Shown here: positions 17,948 to 25,558 of the stretch, one piece after another
Numbering within the stretch: the first letter of the stretch is position 1
Layout: every line of letters begins with the position of its first letter
Assembly: GCF_004799445.1 (NCBI RefSeq)
Contig: NZ_SSNA01000032.1
Span: 1 to 50,073 of the forward strand
Direction: 5' to 3'
Length of the DNA stretch: 50,073 bases
DNA from: Bradyrhizobium sp.
Lineage (GTDB): Bacteria; Pseudomonadota; Alphaproteobacteria; Rhizobiales; Xanthobacteraceae
Position numbers and translations under genes: made by a program
The notes under the pieces: generated by a model
What the model was told of the DNA's origin: nothing
Databases searched by the model: none
Seen by the model: the letters and a program-made list of their open reading frames with translations, nothing else

Positions 17948-18732
17948 TCGAACGCCGCTGCCTTGCCACCGCAGGTTTGCTGCTGCTGAGCGCGGCTTTC
18001 GCTCTATCGCCGGCGCGCGCGGAGCGGCTGATCGTATCGGTCTCGAACCATCGGGTAACCGTGACGCCAAACTATTCCGGCGAGGAACTGGTGCTGTTCG
18101 GCTCGGTCGAAAAGGACGCGACCACGCCCGTCTCCCGCACCAGCTACGACCTCGTCGTGACCGTCATCGGCCCCCGCGCCGACATGGTGACACGCCGCAA
18201 GGAGCGCAAATTCGGCATCTGGATCAACACCGACTATCGCGAGTTTCTCGAGGTGCCGACCTATCTCGCCTTGTTTTCCAACCGGCCGTTTGAAGCCATC
18301 GCATCCCCCGACGTCGAACGGCGGCAGCAGCTCGGTCTCAACAATGTGCTGCTGACCCAGCGGGTGGGAACCGATTACGCCGACGTGGTGCCTAACGATC
18401 CGTTCCGCAGCGCCTTCGTGCGGCTACGCTCGGAACACGGGCTTTATCGCGAGGAAACCTCCGCGGTGACCTTCCTGACGCCGACGCTGTTTCGCACCGG
18501 CATTCCGCTTCCGGCCGAAGTGCCGATCGGGACCTATGAGGTCGAGATCAAGCTGTTTTCCGACGGCGCGTTGGTCACCCGAACCGAAACCGCGTTCGAC
18601 ATCGTCAAGGTCGGCTTCGAGCAGTTCGTCGCGACGACCGCCCGCCAGGACGGCTTTGTCTATGGCCTCGTCACGGCCTTCATGGCGCTGATGACCGGCT
18701 GGATGGCGTCGATCGTGTTCCGCAAGGATTAG
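17944..18732 (+). CDS. TIGR02186-type conserved periplasmic/membrane protein
   Basis: A 262-residue protein with a signal peptide (LATAGLLLLSAAFALSPARA). A beta-rich periplasmic region (about 27-235, starting ERLIVSVSNHRVTVTPNYSGEEL) and one C-terminal membrane helix (FVYGLVTAFMALMTGWMASI) follow. This layout and sequence match the conserved hypothetical family that commonly follows a TauE-type gene in Hyphomicrobiales. Function is unknown. The ATGA overlap with the exporter and the matched order suggest it is an accessory subunit of that exporter. The true start is the ATG at 17944, although the frame stays open upstream inside the exporter gene. Confidence 0.85.
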   Translation: MIERRCLATAGLLLLSAAFALSPARAERLIVSVSNHRVTVTPNYSGEELVLFGSVEKDATTPVSRTSYDLVVTVIGPRADMVTRRKERKFGIWINTDYREFLEVPTYLALFSNRPFEAIASPDVERRQQLGLNNVLLTQRVGTDYADVVPNDPFRSAFVRLRSEHGLYREETSAVTFLTPTLFRTGIPLPAEVPIGTYEVEIKLFSDGALVTRTETAFDIVKVGFEQFVATTARQDGFVYGLVTAFMALMTGWMASIVFRKD

Positions 18733-18952
18733 CACCTCGTCGGGCGCGCGGCGCGCCGTCCCGGACCGGCGGCTGCGACAAATTCCACGCACAAATACCG
18801 CCCGCCCGCTGTCGCAAACAGGTTCGCCTGGTAAAGTCAGCGCCGGGACCACCCGGCAATGCGGCTGAGTTGTTAAGCAAACATTGCAGATAGAGGCGTA
18901 ATGGAATGTCTGCGGCGCGCGGATTGGTCGAGATTTCATTGAGGACACTATC

Positions 18953-21496
18953 TTGCAGGCATCCCCCCGAATTCTAGGCCGCCACTACTTCGCGATTTTC
19001 ATCTTGGCCTCCGCCACGCTGTCCTACCAGATACTGATAACGCGCTTCTTCAGCGTCATGCTGTATTATCATTTCGCATTTGCCGCCATTTCCCTGGCCA
19101 TGCTCGGACTTACTCGCGGCGCGATGGAAGTCTACAACAACCCGGCCCGCTACGCTCCCGAACGGGTGGGAGCGGAATTCGCAACGCACGCCTCGTGGTT
19201 CGCTATCGCCAGCGCTGGCGCAATGATTGCTTTTCTCTGCGTGCCGCTGGTGATCCCGGGCGATTACGTGATGGTGGCCTTGGCGCTCGCGGCGGTCGGC
19301 TTCGTCAGGCCCTTTACCGAAAGCGGCGTCTGCATCACGCTTCTGTTGACCCGGCTGCCCTATGGCGGTGGATGGCTGTATGCGGCCGACCTTGCAGGGG
19401 CGGCGCTCGGATGCCTCGGGGTCATCTTTATATTGCTCGTCGTCGACCCTGTAAGCGCCACGCTGGGGATCGGAGCCCTCGCCGCTGGCGCAGGTTGGGT
19501 GGTCGTGCGGGGTAGCGGCGACACCCGCAGCCTGCGTCTGAGCGGTGCCGTTGCGCTGGCGCTGACGGCTGCAACCATCGTGCATACCGGACTTGATGTT
19601 TCCGGCAAAAGCCATCTGGGTGTGTTCTGGGCCAAGGGGACTGCGCAGCTTGGAACGCTTTTCGAGCGCTGGAATACATACTCGCGCGTTAGGGTGACGG
19701 CGCTTGGAGAGACCGCTCCGCTCGGCTGGGGCTTCGCCCACACCGCGGAGACGAAAATTGAGCAGCATCACCTCGATATCGATGCGGATGCGGCCACGGT
19801 CATTACCCGTTACAATGGCGATATCGGCAAGCTGTCCTACCTGAAGGACGACGTCATCAATGCCGCCTACCTGGTGCAACCACCGACCGATGTCGCCATC
19901 GTTGGCGTGGGCGGCGGTCGCGACATTCTTTCCGGGCTGTTTTTCGGAGCCAGGCAGATCCGCGGAATTGAAATCAATCCCGCGATCTTCGAAGTCCTCA
20001 CCGACAAATTCGCCGATTTCTCCGGCCATCTCGATCGCCTGCCGGGCGTCTCGCTGGTGAATGCCGAAGCCCGCAGCTACATCAACCACTCGTCCGAGCG
20101 ATACGACCTTGTCCAGATATCGCTGATCGATACCTGGGCGGCAACGGCTGCCGGCGGACTAACCCTCACCGAAAACCGGCTTTATACCGTGGAGGCGTGG
20201 GGTGATTTTTACCGGGCGCTGAAACCCGGCGGGCTCTTGTCGGTATCGCGCTGGTACGACCCGGACGGCCACCGCGATGAATTCTATCGCCTGGTGTCGA
20301 TCGCAGCGCGCGCGCTCCAGAACAAAGGTGTGCCCGCGGCCGAATTGGCGGACCATGTGATCGCATTGAACGTCGGCAACATCGTCACCGTGATTACCCG
20401 ACCCGACGCCTTCACCAAGGCCGAGTGGCAGGGTGCGCGTGCCAGACTTCTGGCCCAGGGCTTCGAGATACTGATGGGGCCGGATATCGCTTTCGATACC
20501 ATTACGTCGACGTTGATGTCGGGCAAGGCTGACGCGGCCTTCTTCGCGTCATTGCCGCAAAACATCAGCCCGTCCACCGATGACAATCCGTTTTTCTTTT
20601 ATACGGCGCGTTTCGGCGATGTCGCCAGCAAGCCCTTCGCGATCCTCTCGAATAACAACGCGGCGGTCGGCATGACCCTGATGCTTCTGGCGGTGGCGCT
20701 TTGCGCCTGCCTCTACTACGTCGTCGGTCCCTTTGTCGGTCTGGCGAGGCGGATGCCGCTGTCCGCGCTGACGCCGCCTGTCGCCTATTTCTGTGCGATC
20801 GGCATGGGCTTCATGTTGATCGAAATATCGCAGATGCAGCGGCTGATGGTCTTCCTCGGACATCCCGTTTACGGGCTGAGTGTCGTGCTTTTCACAATTC
20901 TTCTCTTCAGCGGGATCGGCAGCACCACCGTTGGCGCGTATTCCCCTCGACCGGGAGCGGTCACCGCCCGGGTTGTCGCACTCCTGACAACGCTCGCGGT
21001 GGCGGGGCTGATGACTCCCCTGGTCACCAGCTTTGCACGGTCGGAAGCCACCGACATGCGCGTTCTCTGGTCCGCGCTGCTGCTGGCACCCCCGGCATTC
21101 TGCATGGGGATGATGTTTCCGCTCGGGCTGAGTATCTGGCGCCGTCACGCGGAATTGCTTCCGTTCTTCTGGAGCGCCAACGGTATTACATCGATGTTCG
21201 CGTCAGTGCTGGGCATGGCCTTATCGGTCGAGTTCGGCATCGCCAAAACCTACGTGCTGGGCATGTGTTTCTACGTTGTCTGCGCGTTGATGATCGTCGT
21301 AAGCCGCCAGGCGAATCGCGCGGGCGTCCCCGCGGCAGGATCGGTCGACGAGCCAGGATGGCTTCGCCAGGAAGAAGTCACCCCGGGGGCCATTGCGATC
21401 GCTCCGTCGATCCAGCCGGCACCGACCGAATTGGTCGCCAATATCCCGGCCCGCAAGCCGCTCGAATCGAGCATCGTGCCCGCACGCGCCGATTAA
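18953..21496 (+). CDS. Membrane-embedded spermidine-synthase-like protein
   Basis: An 847-residue three-part protein. About residues 10-215 are an N-terminal block of some six hydrophobic helices (HYFAIFILASATLSYQILIT, YVMVALALAAVGFV, GCLGVIFILLVV). A class I SAM-binding domain follows (about 310-470), with DVAIVGVGGGRD and RGIEINPAIFEVL resembling the polyamine aminopropyltransferase fold. A C-terminal block of about six more helices (from about 565) completes the protein. Such fusions are annotated 'spermidine synthase'. I see no evidence that this one makes polyamines, and an unknown membrane-associated transferase is equally possible. The TTG start at 18953 follows TTGAGGA. No partner gene is adjacent. 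Confidence 0.78.
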   Translation: MQASPRILGRHYFAIFILASATLSYQILITRFFSVMLYYHFAFAAISLAMLGLTRGAMEVYNNPARYAPERVGAEFATHASWFAIASAGAMIAFLCVPLVIPGDYVMVALALAAVGFVRPFTESGVCITLLLTRLPYGGGWLYAADLAGAALGCLGVIFILLVVDPVSATLGIGALAAGAGWVVVRGSGDTRSLRLSGAVALALTAATIVHTGLDVSGKSHLGVFWAKGTAQLGTLFERWNTYSRVRVTALGETAPLGWGFAHTAETKIEQHHLDIDADAATVITRYNGDIGKLSYLKDDVINAAYLVQPPTDVAIVGVGGGRDILSGLFFGARQIRGIEINPAIFEVLTDKFADFSGHLDRLPGVSLVNAEARSYINHSSERYDLVQISLIDTWAATAAGGLTLTENRLYTVEAWGDFYRALKPGGLLSVSRWYDPDGHRDEFYRLVSIAARALQNKGVPAAELADHVIALNVGNIVTVITRPDAFTKAEWQGARARLLAQGFEILMGPDIAFDTITSTLMSGKADAAFFASLPQNISPSTDDNPFFFYTARFGDVASKPFAILSNNNAAVGMTLMLLAVALCACLYYVVGPFVGLARRMPLSALTPPVAYFCAIGMGFMLIEISQMQRLMVFLGHPVYGLSVVLFTILLFSGIGSTTVGAYSPRPGAVTARVVALLTTLAVAGLMTPLVTSFARSEATDMRVLWSALLLAPPAFCMGMMFPLGLSIWRRHAELLPFFWSANGITSMFASVLGMALSVEFGIAKTYVLGMCFYVVCALMIVVSRQANRAGVPAAGSVDEPGWLRQEEVTPGAIAIAPSIQPAPTELVANIPARKPLESSIVPARAD

Positions 21497-21585
21497 GGTC
21501 GCGCGGCGCCGGCGAGATGTCATGCCCTTTGGCACCCCCGCAACCACCTTCGCCATTTTGTTTTGCAGCGCTTCTACCGGAAGGA

Positions 21586-22593
21586 TTAAAGGGAATCCTC
21601 ATCCTGGGGAGCGCGCACTTGGGCGCGTCTCCGATCAAGGTAATGCGAAGCGGATTCGCGCGAACCTCCCCACTTCAATGTCGCGCCGCGGCCGCCAGCG
21701 GGGTGGGTCACGAGATAAATGCCGAGCGCCACCGGAACGATACCCAGCAGGTCGCTGATGGCGACATGTTCGCCCAATACTATCCAGCCAAACAACATCC
21801 CGAGCGGCGGCATCAGGAAATGATAGGCGCTCGCCGCCGTCGCCCCCAACACGGTCAGCAGATAGAACCACAGGAAAAACGCGGCGATCGAGCCAAGCAG
21901 GATCAGCCAAGCCAGCGATGCGAACAGCCGGCCGCTCCAGACGATATGGCCGAAATCGGAGAACATGAACGCGAATGGCGCGACCGCTAGCCCGCCGGAC
22001 AGGTTCTGGATGCCGTTGCCGATCCAAAGGCTGCCCTTGGGCGAAAGAACCTTGAACAGCATCGTCCCAGCAACGAGAGCAACCAGCGCGCCGATTGCAA
22101 ATGCGATGCCGACGGAACTGTCCGATCCTGCCGAAACTCGATCAGCGACAATCCATGCGACCCCGGCAACGCCCAGCGGAAGCCCCACGACCCTGCGCCA
22201 CGTGATCTGATCGCCGAGAAAGACCGCGGCCAGCGCGGCCGTGAACATCGGATTGACGCTGACGATCAGCGCGTTAAGTCCAGAGGAAATCGTTTGTAAG
22301 CCGATATAGCCAAGCCCGACGTAAAGCGCATTATTCGCTATGCCGATCAGGACGAAGGCGAAGATGTCGCGCGGCGACAGATTCCATTGATCTCTCCGCA
22401 GCACCGAGATTGCCAGGATCAGTACGCCGGCAATCAGGAAGCGTATGGTCAGGAAGAGCAGCGGCGGACAATCGGCGATGCCGATCTTGCTGGCCACGAA
22501 GCCGGAACTCCACAGCAGACAGAACAGGACCACGTACAATGGCATGAGATTGATCCGACCGCGTGGAACGGCGACGGGGGGCGCGAGCGACAT
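21586..22593 (-). CDS. EamA/DMT-family transporter
   Basis: A 335-residue inner-membrane transporter with ten predicted helices in two EamA repeats. The first begins LYVVLFCLLWSSGFVASKIG. The second ends near YHFLMPPLGMLFGWIVLGEH, the usual end-of-repeat signature. DMT exporters move amino acids, their analogues or other small metabolites outward, and the cargo is not evident. The tail after about residue 300 is hydrophilic and unusually long. It is divergent from a lysR gene, a frequent regulator-exporter arrangement, so its expression probably depends on that regulator. Confidence 0.9.
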   Translation of the reverse strand: MSLAPPVAVPRGRINLMPLYVVLFCLLWSSGFVASKIGIADCPPLLFLTIRFLIAGVLILAISVLRRDQWNLSPRDIFAFVLIGIANNALYVGLGYIGLQTISSGLNALIVSVNPMFTAALAAVFLGDQITWRRVVGLPLGVAGVAWIVADRVSAGSDSSVGIAFAIGALVALVAGTMLFKVLSPKGSLWIGNGIQNLSGGLAVAPFAFMFSDFGHIVWSGRLFASLAWLILLGSIAAFFLWFYLLTVLGATAASAYHFLMPPLGMLFGWIVLGEHVAISDLLGIVPVALGIYLVTHPAGGRGATLKWGGSRESASHYLDRRRAQVRAPQDEDSL

Positions 22594-22689
22594 GGCTGTT
22601 CTCCTTCGGCCGTTGATTTATGCCGATGCCTTTTCATTCAAAAATTAAATGATAGAATGCATCCCAGTGGAAAACCGAATGGATCCGGA

Positions 22690-23553
22690 ATGTTGGACCT
22701 CGAATTGCTTCGCAGCTTCGTCTCCGTGGTGGATGCCGGTAGCTTCACTCGAGCCGGCGAACGTGTTCATCGAACGCAATCGACGGTCAGCCAGCAGATC
22801 AAGCGGCTGGAGGACGAACTCGGGCGTCCGTTGCTTAATCGAACCGGCAAGCAGGTGGCCCCGACAGAGCATGGCGAACGACTGCTGTCCTACGCGCGAC
22901 GGCTGCTCTCGCTGGCCGAAGAAGCCCGCGACGTGCTGGCGCGGCCCGGCAACGAAGGCGCGGTGCGGCTCGGAATCCCCCAGGATTTCGCGGCCTTTCG
23001 TCTGACGAAACTGCTGGCGACGTTCGCGCGCTCGCATCCTGGTCTGCGGCTCGATGTGCGCGCCGATCAAAGCGTGTATCTGCGGCGCGACCTTGAACGG
23101 GGCGATCTCGATCTCGCACTGATCAAGCGCGACGCTGGGGACGACGGAGGCCTTGCGGCTTGGCCCGAGCGGCTGCACTGGGTGACCAGCAAAGCCAATC
23201 CCGCTCACGCCGGCTCTGGCTCCGTGCCGTTGATTTTCTTTCCGACCGGCTGCCTTTATCGCACGCGCGCGATCCATGCGCTCGAAAGCGCCGGACGGAC
23301 CTGGCACATGGCCTATACCAGTTCCAGCCTTGCCGGCATTCAGGCCGCGGTCGCCGCCGGCATGGGCCTGAGCATTCTTTCGGAGATGGCGATCCAGGAC
23401 GACCATCGCGTCCTGACCGCCAGGGATGGATTTTCGCCGATCGATCGGACCGAAGTAGCGCTGGTGACGTCTCCCGAAGCGAGCCCCGCGACGCTGCGGC
23501 TCGCCGATCGCCTCGCCGAATTCTGCAATACGGTTCAGGCGAAGGCAGCATGA
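22690..23553 (+). CDS. LysR-family transcriptional regulator
   Basis: A 287-residue LysR-type regulator. The N-terminal winged helix-turn-helix is MLDLELLRSFVSVVDAGSFT ... STVSQQIKRLEDELGRPLL, with the conserved TVSQQI recognition helix. The effector-binding domain occupies about 90-287. I start at the ATG at 22690, which gives the family's usual beginning, although the frame is open much further upstream across the divergent transporter gene. About 96 bases separate it from the EamA start, room for a LysR site. Activation of the exporter in response to its substrate is inferred. Confidence 0.92.
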   Translation: MLDLELLRSFVSVVDAGSFTRAGERVHRTQSTVSQQIKRLEDELGRPLLNRTGKQVAPTEHGERLLSYARRLLSLAEEARDVLARPGNEGAVRLGIPQDFAAFRLTKLLATFARSHPGLRLDVRADQSVYLRRDLERGDLDLALIKRDAGDDGGLAAWPERLHWVTSKANPAHAGSGSVPLIFFPTGCLYRTRAIHALESAGRTWHMAYTSSSLAGIQAAVAAGMGLSILSEMAIQDDHRVLTARDGFSPIDRTEVALVTSPEASPATLRLADRLAEFCNTVQAKAA

Positions 23554-23801
23554 GCCGCATTGTGGTCGTGGCGAATGTCTGGATGGAGAATTGCGGGAAC
23601 GCTCGTTCCGACCTCGCATTGTAGACCCGAGAATTGGCGGCCGGCCGGCTGAAATTTCGACAGAAAAAATGGATATGGAGCGCCAGCTGCGGTATCGTTG
23701 AGTCCTCGCAATGACTGAACCGCTCCCTGGATCAAAAATCGAAAGCTTGATCGCGATGCCGGTTTGCTGTGTCGCGTAGCAGCAGCCAAATGAAGGAACG
23801 C

Positions 23802-24063
23802 ATGATGAAACCCCTAATTCTCGGCGCTGCCGCGGCTCTTGCGCTGGCGGCAGGGCCCCGCGGTGGCCAGGCATGTCATCTCTAGCCCAGGCCACTACGC
23901 CCAGAGCATCTACTGTGCGACCCGGGAAGCGGGAAATCCCTTCAGCAAGTATTGCGACTACATGGCCTGGAGCAAGTGGCGGCAGCGAGGCGGCTGGGAC
24001 AGCCAGCTCGACAATGCTTGCTGGCGTAACCCCGGTTATAAGCCGGCAGGATGCTGGCCTTAG
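23802..24063 (+). pseudogene. Frameshifted small secreted Cys-rich protein
   Basis: The first frame (ATG at 23802/23805, GAAGGA upstream) reads a signal peptide and then stops after QACHL. The remainder lies one base over and reads ARHVISSPGHYAQSIYC ... GCWP to a TAG at 24061. Removing one G from the GGGCCCC run at about 23853-23859 restores MMKPLILGAAAALALAAGPA with a VA cleavage site. The whole protein would be about 85 residues, with four Cys in the mature part. A terminator follows. It could be a recent pseudogene or a homopolymer sequencing error. No function is recognised. Confidence 0.7.
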
Positions 24064-24093
24064 ACTTTTCGGCGCAACACCAGCAAATATCTC

Positions 24094-24121
24094 AAAGGGC
24101 GGCTGCAAGACCGCCCTTTTT
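24094..24121 (+). terminator. Rho-independent terminator
   Basis: AAAGGGCGG and CCGCCCTTT flank an 8-base loop and run into TTTT, 30 bases after the stop of the frameshifted secreted-protein gene. Confidence 0.88.
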
Positions 24122-24160
24122 CGTGGTGTCGTTGGATCAGGTTGTTGCGGACGCCAGCGC

Positions 24161-24235
24161 TCTTTCAATAGCACCGCGAGGCGGCGATCACATGCAGACG
24201 GTGGTCGCCGAGCACATGCGCCATGAAGCCCGGCG
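24161..24235 (-). repeat. Displaced duplicate of the pdeM 3' end
   Basis: These 75 bases match 24841-24915 at 71 positions, with exactly 680 bases between the copies. On the minus strand they encode the last PdeM residues (PGFMAHVLGDHRLHVIAASR..., stop) with one Ile-to-Val change, but nothing upstream of them belongs to pdeM. Homology stops abruptly on both sides. It marks the left edge of a cassette inserted at the pdeM 3' end. Confidence 0.85.
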
Positions 24236-24260
24236 GGCAAATCAGTCGGTGTCCGTACTT

Positions 24261-24345
24261 CGTCATTGCGAGGAGCGAAGCGACGAAGCAATCCATTCTT
24301 TCACAGTGTGGCCCAATGGATTGCTTCGCTTCGCTCGCAATGACG
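24261..24345. repeat. Palindromic interspersed repeat (CGTCATTGCGAG type)
   Basis: CGTCATTGCGAG at the left and CTCGCAATGACG at the right are perfect 12-base inverted ends. Inside, GAAGCAATCCATT and AATGGATTGCTTC are also complementary. A relative with the same ends and inner blocks is at 49937-50045. The repeat lies inside the pdeM-flanking cassette. Confidence 0.85.
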
Positions 24346-24423
24346 AGTAGGGCCTGCAGACTTGGCCAACCAGTTCCACCACAAGTCTACAGACGAAAGC
24401 GAAGGGCGCAACCCGCCCCTAGG

Positions 24424-24834
24424 CTACGTCGGTTCGACCAAGGCCTCCTTGGCGAGCACCCAACCAGAGAGGCCATACGATGAGGATAGGATGAAGCCCC
24501 GTATGCCCTTTGCCTTGAGCACCTGTGTCGCAGAGGCGAGATCAGCCGCCCACGAACCTGGAGCGCCCGCCAAACGATAAGACTCCGCGATTCGGGAGCC
24601 GTATTCAGCGAGAAGTTGCTCGACGGGAATTTCTGCTAATGAAAAGACAATATTGCCGAACGCATCGTTCTCGAATTGATATCCTTCAATACCGTTGAAA
24701 ACGATAGTACGGCTCGTTTGCTCTTCATTTATTGCTGGGAGCCTTGGATCGCGCTTTGCGCAGAGTTTGATTTGGCGAGTCTCGCAGTTCACCTCATAGG
24801 AAACAACGAAGTCGTCATGGAGCGACGGCAGCAT
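24424..24834 (-). CDS. Unknown 136-residue protein in a low-GC cassette
   Basis: No function is recognised. The protein opens MLPSLHDDFVVSYEVNCETR and contains GIEGYQFENDAFGNIVFSLAEIP. It ends near GFILSSSYGLSGWVLAKEA. It has no signal peptide or membrane helix and looks like a soluble alpha/beta domain. The ATG at 24834 has GAGAG upstream, and a GTG two codons earlier is possible. The gene begins about ten bases after the pdeM stop on the same strand, so it would be read as the last gene of that operon. Its GC content and codon use are clearly lower than those of the neighbours, and it lies between two copies of the pdeM 3' end, indicating acquisition. Confidence 0.72.
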   Translation of the reverse strand: MLPSLHDDFVVSYEVNCETRQIKLCAKRDPRLPAINEEQTSRTIVFNGIEGYQFENDAFGNIVFSLAEIPVEQLLAEYGSRIAESYRLAGAPGSWAADLASATQVLKAKGIRGFILSSSYGLSGWVLAKEALVEPT

Positions 24835-24840
24835 GGTCAC

Positions 24841-24915
24841 TCTCTCAATAGCACCGCGAGGCGGCTATCGCATGCAGCCGGTGGTCGCCGAGCACATGCG
24901 CCATGAAGCCCGGCG
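24841..24915 (-). repeat. Functional copy of the duplicated pdeM 3' end
   Basis: This is the copy joined to the intact pdeM frame, including its TGA at 24845-24847. Its partner is 680 bases away at 24161-24235, with four mismatches in 75 bases. Confidence 0.85.
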
Positions 24916-25555
24916 TCTGGAATATTTTCGAAAAGGCTTGGTCGCGAATGTTTAAGCCGCCGGTATAGGCGCCGAATGCCGGCATCACGGCGCGCTCGCC
25001 GTCACTGGCAAAACAACGCCGCTCCATCGACCGGCCGCGCGTCGCCACCCGCGCCTTGGGATGCAGATGCCCGGCGATTTCGCCTGATGCCCCGCTCGGC
25101 TGGTGACGAAACGCGATTCTGCCGATGGCGACTTCGCTGGCGACGATGCCGCCGAGATCGGACGGCAATGCCGGATCGTGATTGCCGGCAATCCAGATCC
25201 AGTCGCGCCGCATTTGCATCGCCAAGAGCGCCTCGCGGTCCGGCGCGGACAGCCGCTGATGGGCGTCGCGGTCGTGAAAGCTGTCACCGAGTGCGATCAC
25301 CGTTTGCGGGTCGTGGCGCGCGATGGCGGACGCGAGCCGGCCAAGTGTGGCCACCGTATCGTAGGGCGGCAGCAACACGCCGCGGGCGGCAAAGCTGGAG
25401 CCCTTTTCCAGATGCAGGTCCGAGACCACCAGCAGGCGCTCGTCTTCCCAGAACAGCACGCCGGAGAGATCGGCCAGCAGCGTCACACCGGCGACCTCGA
25501 TGGTGGCGATGCTGGCCGATGGTTCTTCCTTGAGGGATTGCGCGCGCGCCGTCAC
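24845..25555 (-). CDS. pdeM: Ligase-associated DNA damage response endonuclease PdeM (calcineurin-like phosphoesterase)
   Basis: A 236-residue metallophosphoesterase of the DNA-ligase-associated family. Metal-binding motifs are intact: SDLHLEKG (D46, H48), GDSFHD (90-95), GNHD (124-127) and GHLHPKA (162-168). The short length and the DLHLEKGS signature separate it from general Mre11-type nucleases. Family members cleave DNA and are found with a DEXH helicase, an MBL-fold exonuclease and an ATP-dependent ligase. All four are present here. It follows the helicase gene by three bases. Its 3' end is duplicated beyond the next gene. Confidence 0.93.
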   Translation of the reverse strand: MTARAQSLKEEPSASIATIEVAGVTLLADLSGVLFWEDERLLVVSDLHLEKGSSFAARGVLLPPYDTVATLGRLASAIARHDPQTVIALGDSFHDRDAHQRLSAPDREALLAMQMRRDWIWIAGNHDPALPSDLGGIVASEVAIGRIAFRHQPSGASGEIAGHLHPKARVATRGRSMERRCFASDGERAVMPAFGAYTGGLNIRDQAFSKIFQTPGFMAHVLGDHRLHAIAASRCY

Positions 25556-25558
25556 GTT

